NCBI GenBank assembly: GCA_947177885.1
Contig: CAMWWF010000026.1
Location: forward strand, 1 to 15,610
DNA from: an uncultured Lachnospiraceae bacterium
Lineage (GTDB): Bacteria > Bacillota_A > Clostridia > Lachnospirales > Lachnospiraceae
DNA length: 15,610 bases
Direction of reading: 5' to 3'
Both the position numbers and the translations under genes were made by a program. The stretch's first letter is position 1. Each line of letters starts with the position of its first letter. The notes below the pieces were generated by a model. That model ran no database searches, was not told the DNA's origin, and saw nothing but the letters and a program-made list of their open reading frames with translations. Of the stretch, positions 7,304 through 14,243 are shown one piece after another.

Positions 7304-8528
7304 ACTGGATGAGTTTTTGACGCGTGCCCTTACTCCGAGGGAGGAACCGGGTGATGTTCTGAACCGGAAAATTTTAAATCGGGTAAAGGAGAGAGTATAT
7401 ATGAAACAGAAAAAGTATAAAAGAGCATCTGTCGCCGTGATCGCGGCAGCCTTTGTGGCAGCCAGTTCCATTACCGCTGTGGCGGCATGGCAGTATATGA
7501 GTGCGTCTCAGGTTGCGGATCATACAGGAGATGAGAGGCTGGCAGGCTACTTTGCAGATCAGATGTCTGAGCAGGGTGTGGTCACAGATCCTCCGGACGC
7601 TGCCGGACAGGACGGAAACGCAGATATTGTGGGAGAGAGCCAGAGTTACGGCGGTTATAAGGTGACGGTACTGGGACTGCTGTCCGGTGAGAATATGTCC
7701 GAATACCGGAGACAATCCAATGGAAATGTGCGAAGTGACAGGACATATTGTGTGGTAGCGATCGAGAGAGAGAATGGCGAGGCAGTAGATCCGGAGCATG
7801 AAGATTTCTTTGTATCACCTCTGATCGGAGGGTTGGAGCCGGGGGTGTATAATGCTGCATCCTTATGTGGGAATTACAGTGAATTTATAGAAGACGGAGT
7901 ACTTTACCGCCTGTTGGAGTGTGACAATATCGAATGTTTTGCGGATCGTGAATTGTATCTGTGTGTCACCGACACCAGTTTTTACAATACTGGTCTTTAC
8001 CATTATGATGAAGGGAGCGGCAATATCTCCAGAAACATGGAGTACGATGGATTGAATGCTCTGTTTGAGCTGAAGATGGATGTTTCCCTGGCAGACCCGG
8101 TGAAAGCCCAGGCGCTGATAGATGAGATCAGCGAGCCTGCGGAGAACGACGAAATGGGAGTCAGGGTGCCAAAAGAAGCAGAGGATGCTATGGAATGGGC
8201 AGGCAGCCTGACATCGGAGAATTTGGAGCGGTATTGTGTTCGATTGGAGAATACGGTCCAGACGGTGACTGTTAATGAAGAAGGTTATTATGTGATACAG
8301 CCCTGGCTGGTAAATGAAGCGGTATCCGATACACGGGGAAGCGAGGGTGAAATATTTAATGCCGCATATTATACGCCTGAAGAATATACACCGGGAGTTC
8401 CATTTATCAATGGTTACAGCGGTGCCAGTATGGAAGAGCTGGTGATCACAACATTTACCATCAATGAGGACGGCAGCATGACCTTTGCGGCATGGGTTCC
8501 CAGGGAGGTCAGTCGTTATTTTCAGTAA
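7293..8528 (+). CDS. Putative membrane anti-sigma factor with large extracytoplasmic domain
   Basis: A 411-aa protein cotranscribed with the sigma factor. Residues 1-44 are cytoplasmic and charged (NELDEFLTRAL, LNRKILNRVKERV), the size and place of a sigma-binding segment. One membrane helix follows at about 46-66 (SVAVIAAAFVAASSITAVAAW). The next segment, ASQVADHTGDERLAGYF, is one I recognise from Clostridia anti-sigma proteins of the DUF4179-like kind. About 340 residues would lie outside, with YGGYKVTVLGLLSG beginning a probable beta-rich domain that I cannot name. The start ATG 7293 is preceded by GGAGGG (7279-7284). The role is inferred from gene pairing and topology; no zinc-binding HxxxCxxC motif is seen. 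Confidence 0.75.
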   Translation: MKNELDEFLTRALTPREEPGDVLNRKILNRVKERVYMKQKKYKRASVAVIAAAFVAASSITAVAAWQYMSASQVADHTGDERLAGYFADQMSEQGVVTDPPDAAGQDGNADIVGESQSYGGYKVTVLGLLSGENMSEYRRQSNGNVRSDRTYCVVAIERENGEAVDPEHEDFFVSPLIGGLEPGVYNAASLCGNYSEFIEDGVLYRLLECDNIECFADRELYLCVTDTSFYNTGLYHYDEGSGNISRNMEYDGLNALFELKMDVSLADPVKAQALIDEISEPAENDEMGVRVPKEAEDAMEWAGSLTSENLERYCVRLENTVQTVTVNEEGYYVIQPWLVNEAVSDTRGSEGEIFNAAYYTPEEYTPGVPFINGYSGASMEELVITTFTINEDGSMTFAAWVPREVSRYFQ

Positions 8529-8561
8529 CTCAGCATAATATGCCATATGATTTCCCGTGAA

Positions 8562-8616
8562 AAGAACGGGCAGGAGAAATTTCTCAAAACAGAGTCATTT
8601 TCTTCTGTCCGTTTTT
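8562..8616 (+). terminator. Rho-independent terminator of the sigma/anti-sigma pair
   Basis: AACGGGCAGGAGAA (8565-8578) can pair with TTCTTCTGTCCGTT (8600-8613) as a 14-bp RNA stem with two GU pairs, around a roughly 20-base loop, followed by T residues to 8616. It starts 34 bases after the stop. Confidence 0.72.
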
Positions 8617-8636
8617 GATGTCTGTGCAATATTGTG

Positions 8637-8666
8637 TTGACGATATGTGTTTCTGGCGTATATAAT
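8637..8666 (+). promoter_or_regulatory. Sigma-A promoter of the surface polysaccharide/sortase locus
   Basis: TTGACG (8637-8642) is followed after 18 bases by a perfect TATAAT (8661-8666), right after the preceding terminator and 62 bases before the first gene. It is the best housekeeping promoter in the window. Transcription would start near 8673, leaving a leader of about 55 bases in which I see no strong structure. Confidence 0.75.
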
Positions 8667-8727
8667 AGTTATGTTTGAAGATGTTTTGAGTTAAAGGCGG
8701 CAGAGGTTTGAAGCGCGGCAGGGGAAG

Positions 8728-9936
8728 ATGAAAAAGATACTGATCATTACAACTATCGGCGGATTTCTGCCGCAATTTGAGATGAATGACGTCAGGATAT
8801 TGATGGAACAGGGCTATGAAGTCCATTATGCATCTAATTTCGCCAATCCCGTATATAAGCTGGATACTGCAGCGCTGAAACAAATGGGGATCCGGCTTCA
8901 CCCTGTGGATATACAGAAGTCGCCTTTAAAGATACGGAGCAATGTACGGGCATTGAAGGAGATCATTTCCATTATCCGGAAGGAAAGGATCTGTATCATT
9001 CATTGCCATAATCCCATGGGCGGCGTATTGGGCAGACTGGCGGCTGTGGCCGGCGGAATGCAGGATCCGTATGTGATCTATACCGCACATGGGTTCCATT
9101 TCTATGATGGGGCCCCCCTGCTGAACTGGCTGCTTTTCTTTCCGGTGGAATATCTGCTGGCAGGATATACGGACACCCTGATCACCATCAACAGGGAGGA
9201 TGATGTCAGGGCACAAAGGTATTTTCCGGTGAGAAGGTCAGTGGCGGCTGCAAAGACTGCTTTTCGGACGGATGCCGCTGAGGAAAGACAGAAGTCGATA
9301 TACAGGATTCCCGGAGTGGGAGTCAAAACCGCCCGTTTTGCACCGGATCCGGATATGCGGGATAAAGTGCGGAATGCCCTGCAGATAGGGGATAACACCT
9401 TTTACATATTGTCCGTGGGAGAACTGAATCGAAACAAGAATCATGAAGTGATCATTCGGGCCATTGCCGGTCTGAAGGATCCTGATATCTGTTACGGGAT
9501 CTGCGGCAAGGGCTATCGCCGGGAATATCTGGAGGAACTGGCCGGGAAGCTGGGCGTGGAGCGTCAGATAAAATTCTTCGGATTCCGCAATGACATCCCT
9601 GAGATGCTCCAGGGAGCAGACTGCTTTGCCTTTCCTTCACTGCGGGAGGGACTTGGGATCGCGGCTCTGGAGGCCATGGCGGCAGGGCTGCCCATGATCA
9701 CATCCGACTGCCGGGGCACAAGGGAATATATGGAAGACAATGTGACCGGCTATGTATGCCGAAGCGGACAGGCTGCCGAGTATGCGCGGCTGATCAGAAA
9801 AATGAAAGAAAATCCGCAGAGGCGGGAGGAAATGTCCTGCGTGTGCCGGAGAGTTGCGGAAAAATTCAATCTGGACAGGACGGACAGGATCATGCGGGAG
9901 ATATACGGGAATCTGGGCCGGCCGGACGGAAAGTGA
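8728..9936 (+). CDS. Family 4 (GT-B) glycosyltransferase for surface polysaccharide
   Basis: A 402-aa retaining glycosyltransferase that would add a sugar from a nucleotide-sugar donor to a lipid-linked glycan on the cytoplasmic face. The N-terminal Rossmann half starts MKKILIITTIGGFLPQFE and contains HCHNPMGGVLGRLAA and YTAHGFHFYDGAP, which resemble EpsD/CapM-type enzymes. The donor half has ILSVGELNRNKNHEVII, then GFRNDIPEMLQGADCFAFPS and the E-x7-E motif with E307 and E315 (REGLGIAALEAMAAG). The ribosome site is AGGGGA (8720-8725), unusually close to the ATG (2 bases), so initiation may be weak. No better start exists, since the residues after this ATG already belong to the first beta strand. 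The length is typical. It is the first gene after the strong promoter. Confidence 0.93.
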   Translation: MKKILIITTIGGFLPQFEMNDVRILMEQGYEVHYASNFANPVYKLDTAALKQMGIRLHPVDIQKSPLKIRSNVRALKEIISIIRKERICIIHCHNPMGGVLGRLAAVAGGMQDPYVIYTAHGFHFYDGAPLLNWLLFFPVEYLLAGYTDTLITINREDDVRAQRYFPVRRSVAAAKTAFRTDAAEERQKSIYRIPGVGVKTARFAPDPDMRDKVRNALQIGDNTFYILSVGELNRNKNHEVIIRAIAGLKDPDICYGICGKGYRREYLEELAGKLGVERQIKFFGFRNDIPEMLQGADCFAFPSLREGLGIAALEAMAAGLPMITSDCRGTREYMEDNVTGYVCRSGQAAEYARLIRKMKENPQRREEMSCVCRRVAEKFNLDRTDRIMREIYGNLGRPDGK

Positions 9937-10050
9937 TAGAGGGATTTTCAGGATATCCGATATACACCGGATGCTTAAAATAACAGCAAATTTTCGCTGT
10001 GTATGGGATACTGCAGGGATGTCCGAAATGCGGCCGAAGGGGCATATACA

Positions 10051-10968
10051 ATGCACACGGAGAAATACGGGGAGAATATGGATGAGCGAGAAGCGCCAAA
10101 GATAAGCGTTATCATGAGCATATACAATCAATGGAACAGCGAATATCTGGATCAGGCGGTCATGTCCATTCTGAATCAGACTTTCGGAGATTTCGAATTC
10201 ATCATTTATGATGACGGATCGGATCCTGCTGTCTGCGGACAGCTGGAGAAATACGGACAGCTTGATAACCGGATCGTGCTGATCCACAGCCCTGAGAATT
10301 GCGGACTGGCATATTCGCTGAATACCTGCATCAATGTAGCCAGGGGAAAATATCTTGCCAGAATGGACGATGACGATATCAGCGACCCGGAGCGGCTTGC
10401 CGTACAGTATGAATACATGGAAGCGCATCCGGAGATCGCTTATGTGGGCTGTAATGCCAGGCTGATCGATTCCGGTGGTGTGTGGGGACACCGGGTCATG
10501 TCTGAGTTCCCGATGAAGCATGCTTTTTTGCGTTATTCGCCGTTTATTCACCCCTCGGTCATGATACGGCGGAATATCTTCGATACACAGGAGGCGTACC
10601 GCTTTTCGAAAGATACATGGAGGTGCGAGGATTACGAATTGTTCATGAGACTGATGAGACTCGGTTATCGGGGAGCCAATATACAGCAGGAGCTGTTCAG
10701 TTACCGGGAGGATTCCAACTCGTACCGGAAGAGGAAATTCAGGTATCGTATGGATGAGATGAAGCTTAGATACCGGAATTTCAAGGAACTGGGTTTGCTG
10801 TATCCCATGGGATGGCTGTATGTGGTCAGGCCCTTGGCGGCGGCAGCCGTACCATCAAAACTGATTTATATGGCGAAGAAGCTGTACCACAGGCAGCCTC
10901 CGGTCATGGAAAGCGGGAGCGATCAGGAGGAGATTCTCGCTGTATCGGGAACGGCGTCTTCCATGTAA
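10051..10968 (+). CDS. Family 2 (GT-A) glycosyltransferase
   Basis: A 305-aa inverting glycosyltransferase. The fold begins PKISVIMSIYNQ, continues with the nucleotide-binding IIYDDGSDP (51-59), GLAYSLNTCINVARGKYLARMDDDD with the metal-binding DxD at about D106-D109, and CEDYELFMRLMRLG, which carries the usual acidic catalytic region. A hydrophobic C-terminal stretch (GWLYVVRPLAAAAVPSKLIYMAKKLY) may sit at the membrane. Start choice: ATG 10051 has AAGGGG (10037-10042) 8 bases upstream. ATG 10003 would add a non-homologous leader, and ATG 10078 is possible with GGGGAG. The gene is separated by 114 bases from the preceding glycosyltransferase, with only weak 5-bp stems between. Its acceptor is unknown, but it presumably acts in the same glycan pathway. 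Confidence 0.9.
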   Translation: MHTEKYGENMDEREAPKISVIMSIYNQWNSEYLDQAVMSILNQTFGDFEFIIYDDGSDPAVCGQLEKYGQLDNRIVLIHSPENCGLAYSLNTCINVARGKYLARMDDDDISDPERLAVQYEYMEAHPEIAYVGCNARLIDSGGVWGHRVMSEFPMKHAFLRYSPFIHPSVMIRRNIFDTQEAYRFSKDTWRCEDYELFMRLMRLGYRGANIQQELFSYREDSNSYRKRKFRYRMDEMKLRYRNFKELGLLYPMGWLYVVRPLAAAAVPSKLIYMAKKLYHRQPPVMESGSDQEEILAVSGTASSM

Positions 10969-11196
10969 GGGATGTCCGCCGTATTTCCGTTTTCACAATC
11001 GTGCGGATGGATGTGCAGATGGATATTTTCAGCGTGTAAATGGTGACCCGATATGCATGCGGACAATGGTGTCAGTTAATATATGTTGTGTGAGCCATGA
11101 TTTCCCAGAGCAGAGATATTTTATCCGGAAATTTCGGCGGATGAAATAGTACGGCTGATCGGGAAGTGCAGCACAGGATGGAGAGGAATATTTAGA
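10969..11196. other. 228-base gap before the sortase gene
   Basis: I see no gene here. There is a weak inverted repeat, ATCCG/CGGAT (11123-11127/11138-11142), and a TAATAT (11077-11082) without a matching -35 box. No T-tailed hairpin is present, so read-through from the glycosyltransferase genes into the sortase gene is likely. Confidence 0.4.
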
Positions 11197-12099
11197 ATGC
11201 AGCAGAAATCAATTGGGGAGAAGATGATCAGAATTACCGTCGGTATTGTGGGACTGGTGGCAGTATTCTTTCTCGGAAAATGGATCAGTACGCAGATATA
11301 CCACAGACCGGATGCGGAAACGGAAGTCCGATCAGAACCGGACGGCGCTTTACAGGCTGCCCAGGCAGCTCTCACGGAGGAAGAACTGGAAGCTTTGTTC
11401 CGCACCTTAAAGGAAACGGCGATTTCCGGACGATCAGGATCGGACACATCATCCGATCAGAATCCGGAGGCTTCCAACCCGAATCCGGAGGACAATAAAA
11501 CGCAGGAAATCGGTCAGGACGTAGTTGATTTTGAGTATTTATGGACGGTGAACGAGGATATCATCGCATGGATCACCGTTCCGGGAACCAATATAGATTA
11601 TCCCATTTTGCAGCATCCCTCGGATGACAGTTATTATCTGAACCACAATATAGACGGCTCCTATGGCTATCCCGGCTGTATTTATACGGAAAGCCTTAAT
11701 TCTGCAGATTTCACGGATCCCAATACAGTGATCTACGGGCATAATCTGAAGGCAAAGACCATGTTTACGGAGCTGCATAAATTTGAGAGCAGGGACTTCT
11801 TTGACGAAAATGACGAGATCATTGTCTATCTGCCCGACAGGACACTGCATTACCGGATCTTTGCCGCCCATGTCTATGACGACAGGCATCTGCTGTACAG
11901 TTTTGATTTTTCGGATGAGGATGTATATGAGGAGTTTCTGCAGTCGATCTATGATATCCGTGACATAAATGCCAATATCAACCGGGATCTTACGGTGACA
12001 TCACAGGACAGGATCATCACTCTGTCCACCTGTATGCCGAACAAGGCGGATGCGGAGAAAAGACTGTTGGTACATGCGGTTCTGGTGGAAGCTCCGTAA
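11197..12099 (+). CDS. srtB: Class B sortase
   Basis: A 300-aa membrane-anchored cysteine transpeptidase that would cut a sorting signal in a secreted protein and join it to the cell wall. A membrane anchor lies at about residues 11-30, followed by a long low-complexity acidic/Ser-Asn-Pro linker (36-108). The catalytic domain runs from about 112 to 297. The catalytic residues are visible: H182 in VIYGHN, C279 in ITLSTC and R289 in AEKRLLVHAVL. The blocks NEDIIAWITVPGTNIDYPIL and DDSYYLNHNIDG are characteristic of class B rather than class A or D. GGAGAGG (about 11180-11186) precedes the ATG. The linker is longer than in classical SrtB (about 245 aa). A candidate substrate is the APKTG protein encoded two genes on, though class B enzymes classically cut NPQTN-like signals, so the match is open. 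Confidence 0.93.
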   Translation: MQQKSIGEKMIRITVGIVGLVAVFFLGKWISTQIYHRPDAETEVRSEPDGALQAAQAALTEEELEALFRTLKETAISGRSGSDTSSDQNPEASNPNPEDNKTQEIGQDVVDFEYLWTVNEDIIAWITVPGTNIDYPILQHPSDDSYYLNHNIDGSYGYPGCIYTESLNSADFTDPNTVIYGHNLKAKTMFTELHKFESRDFFDENDEIIVYLPDRTLHYRIFAAHVYDDRHLLYSFDFSDEDVYEEFLQSIYDIRDINANINRDLTVTSQDRIITLSTCMPNKADAEKRLLVHAVLVEAP

Positions 12100-12242
12100 A
12101 GGAATCTCAGGCAGGCTGAAAGTGCCGATCGGCGGCGCGGTGCAGGGTATGAGGCAAAATCGGCGAAGCACAAGAATTATTTTATAAGATACGGGACTGC
12201 GTGGCAGGGAAAGGAAGCAGCTTCCGGCTTGGAGGTTGGCAT

Positions 12243-13352
12243 ATGGCTGGAATGAGAGACGGGAAGACCCGTCGGAAGCCGAATTACATAAAGAGAATTT
12301 TGATCGTGATCCTTGAGGTGGTGGTGTTGCTGGCGGTGCTGATCATCAGCGGATTTGTGATATCCCGCAGGCGGGGCCGGGAAGCGCTGCAGGATCATGC
12401 GATAGCCCTTCGCGATGTACTGCAGGTGGAAAGAATCTCTCTTCCCGTGCAGGCAGACGCCGGATGGGGTGAGTTGGATCTGGAGGAAGGTCAGGTTGCC
12501 TATCATGGCAAAGTGTACGAGTATAATGAGGAGCTGCTGACTTTTCTGTGCCTGGGTGTTGACAGCAGACAGGATATTCAGAAGGAAAAGGTTCCGGGAG
12601 AGGGAGGACAGGCGGATACCATCATCCTGGTGGTTCTGGATCAGAACGCCAAAACACTGAAGATCATTAATATTTCCAGGGATACCATGACCAGGGTTGC
12701 GTTTTATGACACCAACGGCCTGTATCTGCATGATGAGGAAGCGCAGCTTGCGCTGCAATATGCTTACGGGGACGGAGGGGAGAAGAGCTGCGAGCTTATG
12801 GAACAGGCTGTCTCAAATCTCTTTTACGGCATTCCCATCCATGGATATGCTGCCATTGATATCAGGGCAGTATCGGAACTCAACGATGCAGTGGGCGGCG
12901 TGGAGGTGACGGTGATCGAAGATCTGTCCCGTTTTACGCCGGATCTGGCACTGGGCAATACCCTGACACTGACCGGCAGACAGGCGCTGCACTATGTACA
13001 GGAGCGTCAGGTGGAAACCGAGGAACTGGGCGCAAACAATCTCAGGATCGAGAGGCAGAAGCAGTATCTTACGGCCTTCTTTGTCAAAGTAAAGGAAGGC
13101 ACGAAGAAGGATATCACTCTTCCCATACAGCTTTTTAATAAGGCTTCCCGGCACATGGTCACCAGTTTTACCGCCGATCAGGCGGCATATCTAAGCACTG
13201 TTGTGCTGGACTGCAGCTTTGGAGACGAAGATATGATCTCTGTTCCGGGTACAGTGGAAAAAGAAGATGTGTATGAGGAATTCCATGTGGATGAACAGGC
13301 ACTTTTTGACCTGATCATCAATGTGTTCTATCACGAAGCGGATATATCATAA
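12243..13352 (+). CDS. LytR-CpsA-Psr (LCP) family glycopolymer ligase
   Basis: A 369-aa membrane protein of the family that moves lipid-linked wall polysaccharides or teichoic acids onto peptidoglycan. A short cytoplasmic N-terminus is followed by one membrane helix (about 18-40). The LCP domain begins at LLTFLCLGVDSR (98-109), then GGQADTIILVVL (121-132), LKIINISRDTMT (139-150), GYAAIDIRAVSELNDAVGG (201-219), LTGRQALHYVQER (243-255) and NNLRIERQKQYL (265-276). These contain the conserved D107, R109, D125, R146, D147, R268 and R271 that bind the lipid phosphate or metal. The start is ATG 12243, with GGAGG (12231-12235) 7 bases before. The frame extends to a GTG at 12201 that lacks a ribosome site. 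Next to glycosyltransferases, it is the likely final step in attaching the locus glycan. Confidence 0.92.
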   Translation: MAGMRDGKTRRKPNYIKRILIVILEVVVLLAVLIISGFVISRRRGREALQDHAIALRDVLQVERISLPVQADAGWGELDLEEGQVAYHGKVYEYNEELLTFLCLGVDSRQDIQKEKVPGEGGQADTIILVVLDQNAKTLKIINISRDTMTRVAFYDTNGLYLHDEEAQLALQYAYGDGGEKSCELMEQAVSNLFYGIPIHGYAAIDIRAVSELNDAVGGVEVTVIEDLSRFTPDLALGNTLTLTGRQALHYVQERQVETEELGANNLRIERQKQYLTAFFVKVKEGTKKDITLPIQLFNKASRHMVTSFTADQAAYLSTVVLDCSFGDEDMISVPGTVEKEDVYEEFHVDEQALFDLIINVFYHEADIS

Positions 13353-13354
13353 GG

Positions 13355-13382
13355 TATTACTACCGGGCAGCCGGTACTAATA
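13355..13382 (+). promoter_or_regulatory. Interrupted palindrome/hairpin before the small secreted-protein gene
   Basis: TATTA, C, TACCGG, loop GCAG, CCGGTA, C, TAATA forms a stem of 6 + 5 bp with a single C-C mismatch. It starts 3 bases after the LCP stop and ends 41 bases before the next ATG. No T tract follows, so it is not a classical terminator. An mRNA-stabilising hairpin or a protein-binding site is more likely. Confidence 0.45.
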
Positions 13383-13422
13383 TATAGAAACCAACTATAA
13401 ATACGAAAGGAGGAAATGTCCA

Positions 13423-13938
13423 ATGAAAAAGTTATACAAGCTGATGCTGGCAGTAGTGATGACTGTGGCTGTGGCACTGCCTGTAGCGGCGGCACCCAGT
13501 CCGGAAGCTCAGACGATCAGTACAACTGTGACAACGACTGTGAAGGATGTAACGGTACAGGCACCTTCGAAGGAACTGTCGGATGAAGTGGTGAGAGTGA
13601 CTTCTAACGCACAGGTTCTGAAGGATCTGAACGTAAACGCATCCGCACGTCTTGCGGCAGTGACAGAGGTAAGCTACAACGGCACCATTCCTGCAGGCGG
13701 TGTACAGATTCCCTTTGATGCCAGCGCTTTTGCGAAAAAGGGCGATCTGGTATACGTGCTCCACAGACAGTCCACGGCTCCCTACTCATGGGAAGTTGTC
13801 GGCCAGGCTGTTTTAGGAGACGACCTGAAAGTAACAGGAACCTTTAAGTCATTTTCACCTGTGGCATTTATGGTGGTGGATGCATCCAAGGTTGCATCTG
13901 CAAGCGGTGTGAGAGCACCTAAGACAGGACAGTATTAA
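13423..13938 (+). CDS. Small secreted surface protein with C-terminal APKTG sorting-like motif, no membrane tail
   Basis: A 171-aa exported protein of no named family. The signal peptide is clear: MKKLYKLMLA, a hydrophobic core, and an ALPVAAA cleavage region near residue 24. A Thr/Val-rich segment (30-46) leads to a probable beta-sandwich whose end, GTFKSFSPVAFMVVD (139-153), is a motif I associate with the last module of Lachnospiraceae surface proteins, just before the wall anchor. The protein then reads ASGVRAPKTGQY and stops, so APKTG (165-169) is two residues from the end. The hydrophobic helix and positive tail normal for a sortase substrate are absent, and no helix is found in the other frames downstream. 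AAAGGAGG (13406-13413) is a strong ribosome site. Adjacent LCP and sortase genes suggest a wall-linked role, but function is unknown. Confidence 0.85.
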   Translation: MKKLYKLMLAVVMTVAVALPVAAAPSPEAQTISTTVTTTVKDVTVQAPSKELSDEVVRVTSNAQVLKDLNVNASARLAAVTEVSYNGTIPAGGVQIPFDASAFAKKGDLVYVLHRQSTAPYSWEVVGQAVLGDDLKVTGTFKSFSPVAFMVVDASKVASASGVRAPKTGQY

Positions 13939-14243
13939 GAGAAGAAATACTATTGCTACGAAAAAATACACTGTGAAAACAGTGTAAAGTCAAAAAAATT
14001 CATGCATGATCATTTAAGTACTTAGTAGTATGGTTTCTATCAAAACGGGATGTGCAGAGCATCCCAGAGGGGCGTTCGAAGGGACGCCCCTTGAAAAACA
14101 ACAGGGTCTGCGGAACGGGCATGCTCTGTGTGGTGAGTGTATCTTTGTCGGAAGTACGGTTATTTGTTTGAATGCGGTTGGAGCATATACGAAAGAAAAT
14201 CCGCCTGACCGGAATATATTCAGGTCATGGATTGATATAAATC
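13939..14243. other. 305-base non-coding gap rich in hairpins and palindromes
   Basis: In order: TACACTGT-GAAA-ACAGTGTA (13967-13986), preceded by six A, so it reads as a T-tailed terminator only on the minus strand. Then come short palindromes CATGCATG (14001), ATGATCAT (14006) and TAAGTACTTA (14015-14024). GGGATG/CATCCC (14047-14065) follows. GGGGCGT/ACGCCCC (14069-14090) has a compact GAAG loop. ATGCTCTGTG (14121-14130) could pair instead with TGCAGAGCAT (14053-14062). Last is a 22-base dyad at 14206-14227. An 82-codon frame at 14030-14278 crosses these structures without a ribosome site and is not accepted as a gene. Confidence 0.5.
14206..14227 (+). promoter_or_regulatory. 22-base dyad (operator or hairpin) before the last gene
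   Basis: The half-sites are TGACCGGAATA (14206-14216) and, on the other strand, TGACCTGAATA. Ten of eleven bases are symmetric, and the centre is GAATATATTC. It ends 16 bases before the presumed ATG 14244. The size and symmetry suit a dimeric repressor site. As RNA, the pairing could also limit access to the start. Confidence 0.45.

Noticed and set aside
7863..8546. 227-codon minus-strand frame antisense to the anti-sigma gene
   Set aside because: There is no ribosome site or recognisable motif; the sense gene overlaps its sigma factor in the expected way.
9637..10551. 304-codon minus-strand frame antisense to the two glycosyltransferases
   Set aside because: It spans the end of one conserved gene and the start of another, and its translation lacks domain features.
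14001..14024. Run of short perfect palindromes (CATGCATG, ATGATCAT, TAAGTACTTA)
   Set aside because: Each is 8-10 bases and AT-rich enough to occur by chance. It is kept only as part of the gap description.
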